From the NCBI RefSeq assembly GCF_011045165.1, contig NZ_JAAKZI010000025.1, positions 1 to 64,000 on the forward strand: 64,000 nt of DNA, in the 5' to 3' direction. The notes under the pieces are model-generated. The model made no database searches. It was given only the letters and a program-made list of their open reading frames with translations, and was not told the origin of the DNA. Below are positions 32,859 through 45,619 of this stretch, one piece after another. Every line of letters begins with the position of its first letter. Within the stretch, counting starts at the first letter, position 1. The DNA is from Arthrobacter silviterrae. GTDB lineage: Bacteria > Actinomycetota > Actinomycetes > Actinomycetales > Micrococcaceae. The position numbers and the translations under genes are program-made.

Positions 32859-33282
32859 GGACATCATCTCCTTCGACTCGTTTGGCCTCAACCGCTGCCG
32901 GTGCATTGTTGCGCCAGCCCGCACTTTCCCCCGGCTTGGAGGCCAGGCGGGAAGCAGCGGCGGAAAAGGCCCGCAGATAGTCATCACCAAGTTCATCCCA
33001 CGTGGCGGAAGCAGAAGCGGGCAGGGCCCGCACAACAACCTGGATTCCACATGGGTGGCGGTGAATAGTTTCCACGGCTATTTCCCGCAGTCTCCTTTTA
33101 ACGAGATTGCGGGCCACAGCGTTCCCAACGGCCTTCGAGACGATAAACCCGATTCGGGTCGGTTCATCCGGAGTACTGGACGCCACATATAACACCAAGT
33201 TCCGGCGTCCATTGCGGACGCCGGAACGTACAGTATGTGAGAAGAGCGCGGAAGTCCGCATTCTGTGTCTGGTGGCCAGCAC
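32845..33282 (-). CDS. rnpA: Ribonuclease P protein component
   Basis: Protein subunit of RNase P, which matures tRNA 5' ends; 145 aa. The RNA-binding signature is [18 protein letters not shown], preceded by RIGFIVSKA. The start is GTG 33282 (product [15 protein letters not shown]), with only a weak GCAGG site. The C-terminal tail after residue 115 is longer than in E. coli and poorly structured. It is 55 bp downstream of rpmH. Confidence 0.95.
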   Translation of the reverse strand: MLATRHRMRTSALFSHTVRSGVRNGRRNLVLYVASSTPDEPTRIGFIVSKAVGNAVARNLVKRRLREIAVETIHRHPCGIQVVVRALPASASATWDELGDDYLRAFSAAASRLASKPGESAGWRNNAPAAVEAKRVEGDDVRDPS

Positions 33283-33337
33283 CCTGCGATCAACCGCTAC
33301 TTCTGTAAGGCCCGACGAAACGTCAAGCAGTTATTGG

Positions 33338-33475
33338 TTAGGCCGACAGCTCGACGCGACCCTTGCCACGGCGTGCGGCCAGAATGGCACGGCCGGCGCG
33401 GGTACGCATGCGAAGACGGAAGCCGTGCTTCTTGGCACGACGGCGGTTGTTCGGCTGAAAAGTCCGCTTGCTCAC
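33338..33475 (-). CDS. rpmH: 50S ribosomal protein L34
   Basis: A 45-aa, very basic ribosomal protein starting at GTG 33475: [18 protein letters not shown], ending GKGRVELSA. Length and sequence are a full match to actinobacterial L34. GGAG lies 8-9 bp upstream. It is the first gene of the leftward rpmH-rnpA-yidD-yidC-jag run next to the origin. Confidence 0.97.
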   Translation of the reverse strand: MSKRTFQPNNRRRAKKHGFRLRMRTRAGRAILAARRGKGRVELSA

Positions 33476-34032
33476 GGTAGTTACTCCAAGACAATCTAAA
33501 GATGCGCCTTGCCCAAACTAAGTTAAGGGGAAGAACAGGCCGACGCTAAGTATATGGATGCCGGCTCTTCGCTCCTTGACGAACAAGGAACACGCGCTGG
33601 TGCGCAAAGCAGACACATGGGACTTCACAACGTTAGGTCATGGCGCCCCCACCAGTCAAACCGCGGCGGCTTTCCCGCCTGCCGCCAGCTCCCCCTGCGA
33701 GTGTGCATGTGAGGTGCACCAAAGCCGCCCCTGTGCACAGATCCGTGGATAACCGGTGGACAAACTGTCGACAGCATAGCCCCGGGGCCCCCTGGTGTGA
33801 CATTTATCCACAAGCAGTTTTCCTCGCTATCTTCTAGGCTTTTCATCCCTTAGGCTTGGCCCGTGGCAAGTTATCCACTGGTTGTGAATAACTCTGTGGA
33901 TGACGGATTGCGTTGCAGTCCCCCCCTGGCGGGCGCGCACCACGGAATGTAACGGAAGTCACGTGTGGGGAACGTGCAATAACGAGATGCCGGATCGGGC
34001 AGGCCCCGACGGCAGTAAAGGTGGAGCAGTCG
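33476..34032. other. oriC: oriC, left part (rpmH-dnaA interval)
   Basis: A 557-bp non-coding interval with five DnaA boxes (consensus TTATCCACA): a perfect one at 33804-33812, and single-mismatch boxes at 33744-33752 (CGTGGATAA), 33871-33879 (TTATCCACT), 33883-33891 (TGTGAATAA) and 33895-33903 (TGTGGATGA). It also holds the dnaA and rpmH promoters, which the boxes could autoregulate. Confidence 0.8.
33549..33554 (-). promoter_or_regulatory. Candidate -10 element of the rpmH operon
   Basis: TATACT on the minus strand, about 75 bp upstream of rpmH and the best -10-like hexamer in this interval. No good -35 hexamer is found at 16-18 bp, so the assignment is tentative. Confidence 0.35.
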
Positions 34033-35466
34033 ATGAGCACTGAGGAAATCAATGACGTCGGTAGTTCCTGGCGCCGGGTCATCCGCATCCTGGAACAAGA
34101 CGAACGGGTTTCGCCGCGGCAGCGGGGCTTCGTTGTCCTCACCCAACCCCAGGGGCTCATTGGCAACACGCTGCTGGTGGCCGTACCCAACGAATTGACC
34201 CGCGAGGTGCTGCAGACGCAACTCAACACAGCGCTTGTGGACGCGCTGCGGCAGGTTTTTCCAGAGGAAATCAGCTGCGCTTTCAGTGTCAACGCGGATC
34301 TGGTCCCTCCCACGAAGGAAGAGGAACCGGCACCGCCTGCCCAGCCCCGCCCGGAGCGCCATGATCCGGTGGACAGGCACGAAAACGCCTCCAAGCCTTC
34401 ACCCATGCTGCCTAGCACCTCCCAGGAATTTGGCCGGCTGAACCCGAAGTACGTTTTTGATTCGTTCGTGATCGGTGCTTCCAACCGCTTCGCCCATGCC
34501 GCGGCCGTTGCTGTCGCGGAGGCGCCGGCGAAGGCCTACAACCCGCTGTTTATTTACGGCGACTCGGGGCTCGGGAAGACGCACCTCCTGCATGCCATTG
34601 GCCACTATGCCCGGCGGTTGTACACGGGGATTCGGGTTCGGTACGTCAATTCCGAGGAATTCACCAACGACTTCATCAACTCCATCCGGGACGACGAAGG
34701 TGCCAGCTTCAAGCAGCTATACCGCAACGTTGACATCCTGCTCATTGACGACATCCAATTCCTGGCGAACAAGGACGCCACGCAGGAGGAGTTCTTCCAC
34801 ACCTTCAACGCCCTGCACAACCACAACAAGCAGGTTGTCATCACCTCCGACCTGCCGCCCAAGCGCCTGCAGGGATTTGAAGAGCGCATGCGTTCACGTT
34901 TTGAGTGGGGCCTGCTGACGGACGTCCAGCCGCCGGAACTGGAGACCCGCATTGCCATCCTGCGCAAAAAGGCCATCGGCGAAGGCCTCTCTGCCCCGGA
35001 CGACGCCCTGGAATACATTGCCTCCAAGATCTCCACCAACATTCGCGAGCTCGAAGGGGCCTTGATCCGTGTCACGGCCTTCGCCAGCCTGAACCGCCAG
35101 CCGGTGGATGTGGGCCTGGCCGAGATGGTGCTCAAGGACCTCATCACCGACGACGGCGCCCAGGAAATCACTTCCACCGCGATTCTTGGCCAGACCGCCG
35201 CGTACTTCAACATCTCCCTGGAGGAGCTGTGCAGCAAGTCACGGACCAGGACGCTGGTAACGGCCCGCCAAATTGCGATGTACCTGTGCCGTGAGCTGAC
35301 GGACATGTCGCTGCCGAAAATTGGCCAGGAATTCGGCGGCCGCGACCACACCACGGTGATCCATGCCGACCGGAAGATCCGCGAACTTATGGCGGAACGG
35401 CGCGCCATTTACAACCAGGTGACCGAGCTGACCAACAAGATCAAGCAGCAGCAGCGTGAGGGCTGA
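34033..35466 (+). CDS. dnaA: Chromosomal replication initiator DnaA
   Basis: AAA+ initiator that binds oriC and melts it; 477 aa from ATG 34033, which has GGAG 7 bp upstream. Domain I is at the N-terminus (SSWRRVIRILEQDERVSPRQ region), and domain II is a Pro/Glu-rich linker (about residues 95-125). Domain III has Walker A GDSGLGKTHLLHA, Walker B ILLIDDIQFL and sensor VITSDLPPKRL. Domain IV ends with the DnaA-box-binding signature GGRDHTTVIHADRKI. All catalytic elements are intact. Confidence 0.98.
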   Translation: MSTEEINDVGSSWRRVIRILEQDERVSPRQRGFVVLTQPQGLIGNTLLVAVPNELTREVLQTQLNTALVDALRQVFPEEISCAFSVNADLVPPTKEEEPAPPAQPRPERHDPVDRHENASKPSPMLPSTSQEFGRLNPKYVFDSFVIGASNRFAHAAAVAVAEAPAKAYNPLFIYGDSGLGKTHLLHAIGHYARRLYTGIRVRYVNSEEFTNDFINSIRDDEGASFKQLYRNVDILLIDDIQFLANKDATQEEFFHTFNALHNHNKQVVITSDLPPKRLQGFEERMRSRFEWGLLTDVQPPELETRIAILRKKAIGEGLSAPDDALEYIASKISTNIRELEGALIRVTAFASLNRQPVDVGLAEMVLKDLITDDGAQEITSTAILGQTAAYFNISLEELCSKSRTRTLVTARQIAMYLCRELTDMSLPKIGQEFGGRDHTTVIHADRKIRELMAERRAIYNQVTELTNKIKQQQREG

Positions 35467-35931
35467 GCCGCGCAGCGGCGAAAAAAAATCCAATAATTAA
35501 CAGCTGTGGATAAGTCTGTGGACAGTTAAGTGCACAAGCGGGGCCGTCCTGCGGATAACTCTGGGCTCGCCTGTGGATGGCCGAAATGGCGCGGAAAGTT
35601 CTCCACCGGTGCCCACAGGCCAAGGCGGAGCAGCCTCACACCTTGTGCACAGGGCAGATTGGCGGGATCACGCGTGCGAGCCGGGTTATCCACAGTATCC
35701 ACAGGAGTTATTAACACTACGAATCCCAAGAATTATTCGTTTCAAACAACATTTTCATTCCCCTGCCAACCGGGCCCTCCCGGCCAAACAGGAATGTCAT
35801 TTCCCGCTGGCCAAAGGGCTAAGCTGTCTGCAAGCATGTAATTCCAAACGAAAGCCCAACAGTCCCCCTGGGGGCTCCTGGTTCCCTGCGGCACCACACA
35901 CTTTTCGCACAATGAAAGGCGGCACCCTTCC
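35467..35931. other. oriC: oriC, right part (dnaA-dnaN interval)
   Basis: A 465-bp interval with DnaA boxes at 35505-35513 (TGTGGATAA, perfect), 35550-35558 (TGCGGATAA), 35572-35580 (TGTGGATGG), 35686-35694 (TTATCCACA, perfect) and 35695-35703 (GTATCCACA, directly adjoining). An AT-rich stretch (about 35704-35762) follows the last pair and is the best candidate for the unwinding element. This dnaA-dnaN position is the usual actinobacterial origin. Confidence 0.85.
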
Positions 35932-37056
35932 GTGAAGTTCCGAGTCGAACGGGATGTTCTGACCGAAGCAGTCAGCTGGGCCGCACGATCCTTGTCCCCC
36001 AGGCCCCCCGTGCCGGTCCTCTCCGGCCTGCTGCTCAAGGCCGAAGCCGGAACGCTGAGCCTGGCCAGTTTTGACTACGAAATTTCAGCACGCCTGGAAA
36101 TCCCCGCCGACATCGCGGAGGAGGGCACCATTTTGGTGTCAGGACGCCTGCTCGCAGACATTTGCCGGAGCCTGCCCTCGGCTCCCGTCGAGGTTGAAAC
36201 CGATGGTTCCAAGGTGACGCTGACGTGCCGCAGCAGCCGCTTTCACCTGGCCACCATGCCGGTCAGCGACTATCCTGAATTGCCCGCCCTCCCCGAACTC
36301 AGCGGAACCGTTGACGGCGAGGCCTTCGCCCAGGCCGTCTCCCAGGTGATTATCGCCGCCAGCAGGGACGACACACTGCCCATCCTGACGGGCGTCAAAA
36401 TGGAGATTGAGGGTGACCTGATCACCCTGCTCGCCACAGACCGCTACCGCCTGGCCCTGCGTGAAATCCGGTGGAACCCCACCTCCCCCAACATCTCGAC
36501 CGGAGCGCTGGTCAAGGCAAAGACCCTGAGTGAAGTTGCCAAGACCCTCGGCGGGTCCGGGAACATCAACATTGCCCTCTCGGACAACAGCGAACTGATC
36601 GGCTTTGAGAGCGGCGGGCGCCGAACCACCTCGCTGCTGGTGGATGGTGACTACCCCAAAATCCGGTCCCTGTTCCCGGACAACACGCCCATCCACGCAA
36701 CGGTTGAAACCCACGCCCTGGCCGAGGCTGTCCGGCGTGTGAGCCTGGTGGCTGAACGCAACACTCCCGTCCGCCTGATCTTCACCGATGGACAGCTCAC
36801 CCTTGACGCCGGCACCGGCGAAGATGCCCAGGCCTCCGAAAACCTGGAAGCAACCCTGGTGGGCGAGGAAATCACCGTCGCCTTCAACCCGCATTACCTC
36901 AGCGAAGGTCTTAATGCCTTCGACAGCAAATACGTCCGTTTTTCCTTCACTTCCGCACCCAAGCCGGCCATGCTGACGGCGCAGGACGACGTCGACGGCG
37001 ACAACCGGGACGATTACCGATACCTGGTGATGCCGGTCAGGCTGCCTTCCCAGTAG
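35932..37056 (+). CDS. dnaN: DNA polymerase III beta sliding clamp
   Basis: A 374-aa ring-forming processivity factor. It has the normal three-domain length, and typical family stretches are LSPRPPVPVLSGLLLKAE, LPILTGVKMEIEG and YLSEGLNAFDSKYVRF, ending YRYLVMPVRLPSQ (the clamp C-terminus). The start is GTG 35932; the upstream AAAGG is 5-10 bp away. It lies directly after oriC and before gnd. Confidence 0.97.
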   Translation: MKFRVERDVLTEAVSWAARSLSPRPPVPVLSGLLLKAEAGTLSLASFDYEISARLEIPADIAEEGTILVSGRLLADICRSLPSAPVEVETDGSKVTLTCRSSRFHLATMPVSDYPELPALPELSGTVDGEAFAQAVSQVIIAASRDDTLPILTGVKMEIEGDLITLLATDRYRLALREIRWNPTSPNISTGALVKAKTLSEVAKTLGGSGNINIALSDNSELIGFESGGRRTTSLLVDGDYPKIRSLFPDNTPIHATVETHALAEAVRRVSLVAERNTPVRLIFTDGQLTLDAGTGEDAQASENLEATLVGEEITVAFNPHYLSEGLNAFDSKYVRFSFTSAPKPAMLTAQDDVDGDNRDDYRYLVMPVRLPSQ

Positions 37057-37120
37057 CCCCGCGTCAAGGAAATCAAGCTTCCACCACAGCCACAAAGCAA
37101 ATCAAGAAAAGGGAGTTGCC

Positions 37121-38008
37121 GTGCACATCGGACTTGTCGGACTTGGAAAAATGGGCTTCAACATGCGTGCCCGGTTGCGCGAGGCGGACATCGAAGTCAC
37201 CGGATACGACAGAAATCCCGACGTCACGGACGTCCCCTCGCTGGCAGAACTGGTTGCTGCTGTACCCGCCCCGCGCCTGATCTGGGTCATGGTCCCCTCA
37301 GGCGACATCACAGACTCTGTCATTACTGAACTCTCCCAGCACATGGAAGCCGGTGACCTGCTGGTTGACGGGGGCAATTCGCGCTTCACCGAGGACCAGC
37401 GCCACGGCGCCCTGCTGGCTGAGAAGAAGATCGGCTTTATGGACGTGGGTGTCTCGGGCGGTGTGTGGGGCTTGAAGAACGGTTACGGCCTGATGGCTGG
37501 CGGTTCGGCCGAAAACGTGGCGTGGGCCATGCCCATCCTGGACGCACTCCGGCCCGCAGGAGATCGAGCCGACAGCTTTGTCCACGTCGGCGACATCGGT
37601 GCCGGCCACTACGCGAAGATGGTCCACAACGGCATTGAATACGGGCTCATGCAGGCCTACGCCGAAGGCTATGAACTGCTGGCAAAGAAGGAAATCATCC
37701 AGGACCTGCCGGGCACCTTCCGCGCCTGGCAAAAAGGGACAGTGGTCCGCTCATGGCTGTTGGACCTGATGGTCAAGGCCCTCGACGAAGATCCGGGCCT
37801 GGAGTCCATTGACGACTACGTTGAGGATTCGGGGGAGGGCCGCTGGACAGTCGAGGAAGCCATCGCGAATGCAGTGCCCGCCCCTGCCATTACAGCAGCA
37901 CTGTTTGCCCGTTTTTCTTCCCGTGAGGACAATTCCCCGGCCATGAAGATGGTTTCCGCGCTGCGCCACCAGTTCGGTGGGCATGCCACCAAGCCTGCAG
38001 GGTCCTAG
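37121..38008 (+). CDS. gnd: 6-phosphogluconate dehydrogenase, short (decarboxylating) form
   Basis: Converts 6-phosphogluconate to ribulose-5-phosphate plus CO2; 295 aa, the short GndA/YqeC-like class rather than the 470-aa form. The N-terminal dinucleotide motif is HIGLVGLGKMGFNMRARL, with an acidic/Asn end of the second strand (GYDRNP). Substrate-binding motifs are DGGNSRF, DVGVSGGVWGLKNGY and the catalytic HYAKMVHNGIEYG. The GTG start has GGGAG 6 bp upstream. Location between dnaN and recF is common in actinobacteria. Confidence 0.94.
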   Translation: MHIGLVGLGKMGFNMRARLREADIEVTGYDRNPDVTDVPSLAELVAAVPAPRLIWVMVPSGDITDSVITELSQHMEAGDLLVDGGNSRFTEDQRHGALLAEKKIGFMDVGVSGGVWGLKNGYGLMAGGSAENVAWAMPILDALRPAGDRADSFVHVGDIGAGHYAKMVHNGIEYGLMQAYAEGYELLAKKEIIQDLPGTFRAWQKGTVVRSWLLDLMVKALDEDPGLESIDDYVEDSGEGRWTVEEAIANAVPAPAITAALFARFSSREDNSPAMKMVSALRHQFGGHATKPAGS

Positions 38009-38031
38009 CCGGAAAAGAGCCGGGCACTGCC

Positions 38032-39261
38032 GTGTTTCTTGAACATCTTTCGCTCACCGACTTCCGCAGCTACGAGCAGGTGGAACTGTCGCTCTCTCCC
38101 GGGGTGACAGTGCTGGTCGGTTCCAACGGACTAGGAAAAACCAACCTCGTCGAATCAATCGGCTACCTCTCCTCGCTGGCCTCCCACCGGGTCAGTTCCG
38201 ATCTGCCCCTGCTGCGAATCGGCACGGAACGGTCACTGATCCGGGCCCAGCTGGTACGGGGCGAACAAAAAGTCATGGTCGAGGTGGAGATCAACGCCTC
38301 CCGGGCCAACCGGGCCAGGATCAACCGGGCCAACCCCGTCCGTGCCCGTGACATCCTGGGGATCTGCCGGAGCGTCCTTTTTGCTCCAGAGGACCTGGCG
38401 CTGGTGAAGGGCGATCCCGCCAACCGGCGCCGTTTCCTGGACGAGCTGTTGGTGGTGCTGGCCCCGAAACATGCCGCAACGCGCATGGAATATGACAGGG
38501 TGCTCAAGCAGCGCAACGCCTTGCTCAAGTCTGCCCGGGCCGCCCACTTTTCGCGGTCCGGCGTCAATGAAGGGCAGCTGGCCACCCTGGACGTGTGGGA
38601 TGCACACCTGGCTGCGGCCGCGGCCAAATTGCTGGCTGCCCGCCTGGACCTGGTGGAACGGTTGCGTCCTTACATGGCCGAGGCCTACGCACAATTGACG
38701 GATGGCACCAAGGCGCTGCAGGCCATTTACCGCAGCAGTCTGGACACCCCGGCAGGGATACAGGACATGCACGACGGCGGCAGCGCCGACATTCTCGGCC
38801 AGCCGGCGCCCCCTCCCGAAGACGGCGAACTGGCCAACTGCACCGAGGACGAGCTGGCCAAAAGGTACATCGCTGCGCTGTCCGCGGCCCGGCCCCGGGA
38901 ACTGGACCGCGGCATGACCCTGGTGGGACCCCACCGGGACGACCTTGAATTGCTGCTGGGGGACTCGCCCGCCCGCGGATACGCCTCGCATGGGGAATCG
39001 TGGTCCGTGGCGTTGGCCCTTCGCCTGGCGTCATTCCATGTGCTGGGCGCGGACTCCCCCATTGCCGGCAACCAGCCCATCCTGATTTTGGATGACGTTT
39101 TTGCCGAACTGGACGCCGAACGGCGCAGCAAGCTGGCCCTGATGGTGGCCGGTGCCGAGCAGGTCCTGGTGACGGCGGCCGTGGGAGGGGACATTCCGGA
39201 TGAACTGGCCGCAGCGCATGTGCAGGTCATTCCGGGCGGGGTGCAGGCACGTGGGCTCTGA
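38032..39261 (+). CDS. recF: DNA replication and repair protein RecF
   Basis: SMC-like ATPase aiding RecA loading at gaps; 409 aa. Walker A VGSNGLGKTNLVESI is near residue 36, the ABC-type signature region is DRGMTLVGPHRDDLEL, and Walker B is ILILDDVFAELDAERR. The GTG start at 38032 gives MFLEHLSLTDFRSY, the standard RecF beginning. The 3' end overlaps dciA by 11 bp. Confidence 0.96.
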   Translation: MFLEHLSLTDFRSYEQVELSLSPGVTVLVGSNGLGKTNLVESIGYLSSLASHRVSSDLPLLRIGTERSLIRAQLVRGEQKVMVEVEINASRANRARINRANPVRARDILGICRSVLFAPEDLALVKGDPANRRRFLDELLVVLAPKHAATRMEYDRVLKQRNALLKSARAAHFSRSGVNEGQLATLDVWDAHLAAAAAKLLAARLDLVERLRPYMAEAYAQLTDGTKALQAIYRSSLDTPAGIQDMHDGGSADILGQPAPPPEDGELANCTEDELAKRYIAALSAARPRELDRGMTLVGPHRDDLELLLGDSPARGYASHGESWSVALALRLASFHVLGADSPIAGNQPILILDDVFAELDAERRSKLALMVAGAEQVLVTAAVGGDIPDELAAAHVQVIPGGVQARGL

Positions 39262-39844
39262 GAAAGCCCCCACCCCGGGTGCGCGCCACGACGCCACCGG
39301 CCGGAAGAGCCGGGCGGCCGCTGCCGCGACCGACCATGTCACGGAAGTGGATGCGGCGCAGGCAGCCCTGAACCGGATGCGAACCATTGCCAAGAGCCGT
39401 GGTGAACTGCGCATTCCGCGCAGCCGCCTGGGCGAAAAGGCAGTGCCCAGGGGCAAACGCCAGCCATTTCTGGACCTGGTGGACGGCGGCCGCGACCCCC
39501 AGGGGCTGGGAAAGGTGGTCAGCCGCCTTGTTTCGGACCGCGGCTGGACCTCGCCGCTGGCCGTGGGGTCGGTGATGGCGCAGTGGGACACCCTGGTGGG
39601 CGCGGACATTGCAGCGCACTGCCAGCCGGAAAGCTTTGAAGCCACCACCTTGCATGTGCGCTGCGACTCCACCAGCTGGGCCACGCAACTGCGCCTGCTC
39701 TCCTCATCGCTGCTGGCGAAGTTTGACGCCGAACTGGGGGCCGGCGTCGTAGGCAAAATAATGGTCCTGGGGCCCGCGGCACCGAGCTGGCGCAAGGGTT
39801 TCCGCAGCGTCAAGGGGCGCGGCCCGCGCGACACTTACGGGTAG
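39251..39844 (+). CDS. dciA: DciA-family helicase-loading protein (DUF721)
   Basis: A 197-aa protein homologous to Rv0004, now known as DciA, which recruits the replicative helicase DnaB in bacteria lacking DnaC/DnaI. The DUF721 domain is in the C-terminal half (WTSPLAVGSVMAQWDTLVG, then TLHVRCDSTSWATQLRLL). The N-terminal 90 residues are basic and disordered. GTG 39251 overlaps the recF stop and has GGGG at about 9 bp. The position between recF and gyrB is conserved. Confidence 0.9.
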   Translation: MGSEKAPTPGARHDATGRKSRAAAAATDHVTEVDAAQAALNRMRTIAKSRGELRIPRSRLGEKAVPRGKRQPFLDLVDGGRDPQGLGKVVSRLVSDRGWTSPLAVGSVMAQWDTLVGADIAAHCQPESFEATTLHVRCDSTSWATQLRLLSSSLLAKFDAELGAGVVGKIMVLGPAAPSWRKGFRSVKGRGPRDTYG

Positions 39845-42273
<2,429 letters not shown>

Positions 42274-42338
42274 GACCGGGTTCACCCCGACTTCATATAA
42301 CGAATCAGACATATTTTGGGATTGGAATATAAAAGACT

Positions 42339-44981
42339 ATGAGTGACGAAACACCTGAGAATCCGGGCAGCGAACAGGCCGGCGAAGTGGTCCTCGAAGG
42401 CGACGTGGTAGTTGGCCATGACAAGATCGAACAAATTGACCTGCAGGAGGAAATGAAGCGTTCCTACCTGGACTACGCCATGGCCGTCATCGTGGGGCGT
42501 GCACTCCCCGACGTCCGCGACGGGCTCAAGCCCGTGCACCGCCGCGTGCTGTATGCCATGTTCGACGGCGGCTACCGCCCGGAACGCTCCTTCAACAAGT
42601 GTGCCCGCGTGGTGGGCGAGGTCATGGGCCAGTACCACCCGCACGGTGACTCCGCCATTTACGACGCCCTGGTCCGCCTCATCCAGGACTGGACCATGCG
42701 CTACCCGCTGGCACTGGGACAGGGGAACTTTGGTTCCCCCGGCAATGACGGCGCGGCCGCGCCCCGTTACACGGAAACCAAGATGGCCCCCCTGGCCATG
42801 GAAATGGTCCGGGACATTGACGAGGAAACTGTCGACTTCCAGGACAACTATGACGGCAAGAACCAGGAACCGACCATTCTGCCGTCCCGCTTCCCGAACC
42901 TTTTGGTCAACGGGTCCTCCGGGATCGCCGTGGGCATGGCCACCAACATTCCCCCGCACAACCTGCGCGAGGTTTCCGAGGGCGTCCAGTGGTTCCTGGC
43001 CAACCCCACCGTCTCCCGCGAGGAACTGCTTGAGGCGCTGATCCAGCGCATCAAGGGACCCGACTTCCCCACAGGAGCACAGATCCTGGGGCGCAAGGGC
43101 ATTGAGGACGCCTACCGGACGGGCCGCGGCTCGATCACCATGCGCGCCGTGGTCAACGTGGAGGAAATCCAGGGACGCACCTGCCTGGTGGTCACCGAAC
43201 TGCCCTACCAGGCCAACCCGGACAACCTGGCCATCAAGATCGCCGAGCTCGTCAAGGACGGCAAGATCGCCGGCATCGCCGACCTGCGCGACGAGACCTC
43301 GGGCCGCACGGGCCAGCGCCTCGTCGTCGTCCTCAAGCGCGACGCCGTGGCCAAGGTTGTCCTGAACAACCTCTACAAGCACACGCAGCTGCAGGAAAAC
43401 TTCAGCGCCAACATGCTGGCCATTGTCGACGGCGTGCCGCGTACGCTGCCGCTCGATGCTTTCATCCGCCACTGGGTGACCCACCAGATGGACGTCATTG
43501 TCCGCCGCACCCGCTTCCGCCTGCGCAAGGCCGAGGAAGAGGCGCACATCCAGCGGGCACTGCTCAAGGCGCTCAACGCCCTGGACGAGGTCATTGCGCT
43601 GATCCGGCGCTCCTCCACCTCGGAGGAAGCCCGCGACGGCCTGATGTCCCTGCTGGAAATCGACGAAATCCAGGCCAAGGCCATCCTTGACATGCAGCTG
43701 CGCAAGCTGGCCGCCCTTGAACACCAGAAGATCCAGGACCGGGCGGACCAGCTCGAAACCATGATCACGGAATTCAACCGGATCCTGGCTGATCCCGAAG
43801 TGCAGCGCGGCATTGTCAGCGACGAACTGGCCGACATCACCGCCCGTTACGGCGACGAACGCCGCACCGAAATCATGATGGGCTACGACCCCAACATGAG
43901 CATGGAAGACCTCATTCCCGAAGAGGAAATGGTGGTGACCATCACCCGCGGCGGTTACGTCAAGCGCACCCGCAGCGACAACTACCGCACGCAGCACCGC
44001 GGAGGCAAGGGCGTCAAGGGCGCCCAGCTGCGCGGGGACGACGTCGTCGAGCATTTCTTCGTCACCACCACACACCACTGGCTGCTGTTCTTCACCAACC
44101 TGGGGCGCGTTTACCGGGCCAAGGCGTATGAGCTGGCCGAGGCCGGCCGGGACGCCAAGGGCCAGCACGTGGCAAACCTCCTCGCGTTCCAGCCGGATGA
44201 AAAGATTGCCCAGGTCATGGAGCTCCATGACTACCAGCAGTCGCCCTACCTGGTCCTGGCCACGCGCAACGGCCTGGTGAAGAAGACCCGGCTTGAGGAC
44301 TACGACACCAACCGTTCGGCCGGCGTCATCGCCATCAACCTGCGCGACGACGACGAACTGGTCTCCGCACAGCTGGTTTCAGACACCGATGACCTCATCC
44401 TGGTGTCCCGAAAGGGCCAGTCCATCCGGTTTACCGCCACCGACGAGGCCCTGCGCCCCATGGGACGGGCCACCTCAGGTGTGACGGGCATGAAGTTCCG
44501 CGACCGGGACGAACTGCTTGCCGCAGCCGTGGTGACCGATGACTCCTATGTGTTCATCGTGACGGAAGGCGGCTACGCCAAGCGCACCGCCGTCGACGAA
44601 TACCGGCTGCAGGGCCGCGGCGGCCTGGGCATCAAGGTCGCGAAGCTCGTGGAGGACCGTGGCGACCTGGTTGGCGCCTTGATCGTGCAGGAAGACGACG
44701 AGGTGCTGGTGGTCATGAGCGGCGGCAAGATTGTCCGCTCCAATGTCTCCGAAGTGCCCGCCAAGGGGCGCGACACGATGGGGGTCATCTTCGCCAAGCC
44801 GGACAAGCATGACCGCATCATTGAAGTGGCCCGGAACAGCGAACGCGGACTGGACCAGGACGACCTTGAGGAAGTCACGGACGACGAAGGCGCCGAGGAA
44901 AATGGCGGACCCCAAGCAAACGATCAGGTAAATGAAGTACCGTTAACCGACCCTGACGCAACAAATGGAGGTACCGATTGA
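42339..44981 (+). CDS. gyrA: DNA gyrase subunit A
   Basis: Breakage-reunion subunit, 880 aa. The catalytic tyrosine is in [11 protein letters not shown]. The quinolone-determining region is [15 protein letters not shown], with Ser and Asp at the positions equal to E. coli 83 and 87, so the sequence looks wild type. The C-terminal beta-pinwheel carries the GyrA box ([14 protein letters not shown], the family QRRGGRG-like motif). It ends in an acidic, Asn/Gly-rich tail. Its TGA overlaps the TTG of the next gene. Confidence 0.97.
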   Translation: MSDETPENPGSEQAGEVVLEGDVVVGHDKIEQIDLQEEMKRSYLDYAMAVIVGRALPDVRDGLKPVHRRVLYAMFDGGYRPERSFNKCARVVGEVMGQYHPHGDSAIYDALVRLIQDWTMRYPLALGQGNFGSPGNDGAAAPRYTETKMAPLAMEMVRDIDEETVDFQDNYDGKNQEPTILPSRFPNLLVNGSSGIAVGMATNIPPHNLREVSEGVQWFLANPTVSREELLEALIQRIKGPDFPTGAQILGRKGIEDAYRTGRGSITMRAVVNVEEIQGRTCLVVTELPYQANPDNLAIKIAELVKDGKIAGIADLRDETSGRTGQRLVVVLKRDAVAKVVLNNLYKHTQLQENFSANMLAIVDGVPRTLPLDAFIRHWVTHQMDVIVRRTRFRLRKAEEEAHIQRALLKALNALDEVIALIRRSSTSEEARDGLMSLLEIDEIQAKAILDMQLRKLAALEHQKIQDRADQLETMITEFNRILADPEVQRGIVSDELADITARYGDERRTEIMMGYDPNMSMEDLIPEEEMVVTITRGGYVKRTRSDNYRTQHRGGKGVKGAQLRGDDVVEHFFVTTTHHWLLFFTNLGRVYRAKAYELAEAGRDAKGQHVANLLAFQPDEKIAQVMELHDYQQSPYLVLATRNGLVKKTRLEDYDTNRSAGVIAINLRDDDELVSAQLVSDTDDLILVSRKGQSIRFTATDEALRPMGRATSGVTGMKFRDRDELLAAAVVTDDSYVFIVTEGGYAKRTAVDEYRLQGRGGLGIKVAKLVEDRGDLVGALIVQEDDEVLVVMSGGKIVRSNVSEVPAKGRDTMGVIFAKPDKHDRIIEVARNSERGLDQDDLEEVTDDEGAEENGGPQANDQVNEVPLTDPDATNGGTD

Positions 44982-45496
44982 GCTCGAGCAACCCGAATCC
45001 GCGGCCCAGTACCGCCCCGAGGGTAGGCGCGCCAGCCCGGCCGCAGCAGCGTCCAGGCACCTCTTCGGGCCCCTCAGCGGTCAAGCGCCCGTCCCATCCG
45101 CCGCTCGTCAAGCCGGCCCCCAAGGCGAAGGCACGCCGTGCCCGCCTGCTGGTCAGCAAGGTGGAGCCCTGGTCCGTGCTGAAGATGGCATTCCTGCTGT
45201 CCGTGGCTCTGGGCATCATTACAGTGGTGGCCTCCATCGTGCTGTGGTCGGTGCTTGACGTCATTGGCCTCTTTGACAAGGTCAACTCCCTCATGACGGA
45301 CATTCAGGGACCCGAGGGCGGAACCGCCTTCGACCTGATGAAGTATGCATCCCTGGGCCAGGTGGCCTCCTACGCCACCATTGTCGCCGTCGTCAACGTG
45401 GTGCTGCTGACCACCCTCTCCATGCTGTCGGCGGTGCTGTACAACATCTCCGCCACCTTGGTGGGCGGCATCGGCGTCACCCTGACGGACGACTAA
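44978..45496 (+). CDS. DUF3566 membrane protein
   Basis: A 172-aa protein homologous to Rv0007, which follows gyrA in most actinobacteria. Start is TTG 44978, overlapping the gyrA stop; GGAGG lies 6 bp upstream (AATGGAGGTACCGA). The N-terminal 50 residues are Ser/Pro-rich. The domain then has a membrane segment ([20 protein letters not shown]), a conserved helix, and a second segment ([19 protein letters not shown]). Function is unknown; it is thought to be an envelope protein linked to cell division genes. Confidence 0.88.
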   Translation: MSSSNPNPRPSTAPRVGAPARPQQRPGTSSGPSAVKRPSHPPLVKPAPKAKARRARLLVSKVEPWSVLKMAFLLSVALGIITVVASIVLWSVLDVIGLFDKVNSLMTDIQGPEGGTAFDLMKYASLGQVASYATIVAVVNVVLLTTLSMLSAVLYNISATLVGGIGVTLTDD

Positions 45497-45529
45497 ATCG
45501 GCCCGAATTTACTGCAAATTCCGCGAATT

Positions 45530-45558
45530 GGCGGGTTCAATAAACGGTTGGACCCGCC
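45530..45558 (+). terminator. Hairpin after the gyrA operon
   Basis: GGCGGGT (45530-45536) pairs with ACCCGCC (45552-45558) and is followed by GATTTGTGAG. It lies 33 bp after the DUF3566 stop. The U tract is poor. Confidence 0.5.
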
Positions 45559-45561
45559 GAT

Positions 45562-45591
45562 TTGTGAGTTGGGGAATGTGTGGGGTAAAGT
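45562..45591 (+). promoter_or_regulatory. Candidate promoter of tRNA-Ile
   Basis: TTGTGA (45562-45567), an 18-bp spacer and TAAAGT (45586-45591), ending 28 bp before the tRNA. The spacing suits a housekeeping sigma factor. Confidence 0.45.
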
Positions 45592-45619
45592 TTTATCTCG
45601 GCCCGCTGAGGGCCGATGA

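Noticed and set aside
35505-35580. TGTGGACAG at about 35516 as an additional DnaA box
   Set aside because: More than one mismatch to the consensus in the core positions, so it was not counted.
42282-44228. 648-codon open frame antisense to gyrA
   Set aside because: It is the reverse shadow of gyrA in GC-rich DNA; the product has no known fold and gyrA is certain.
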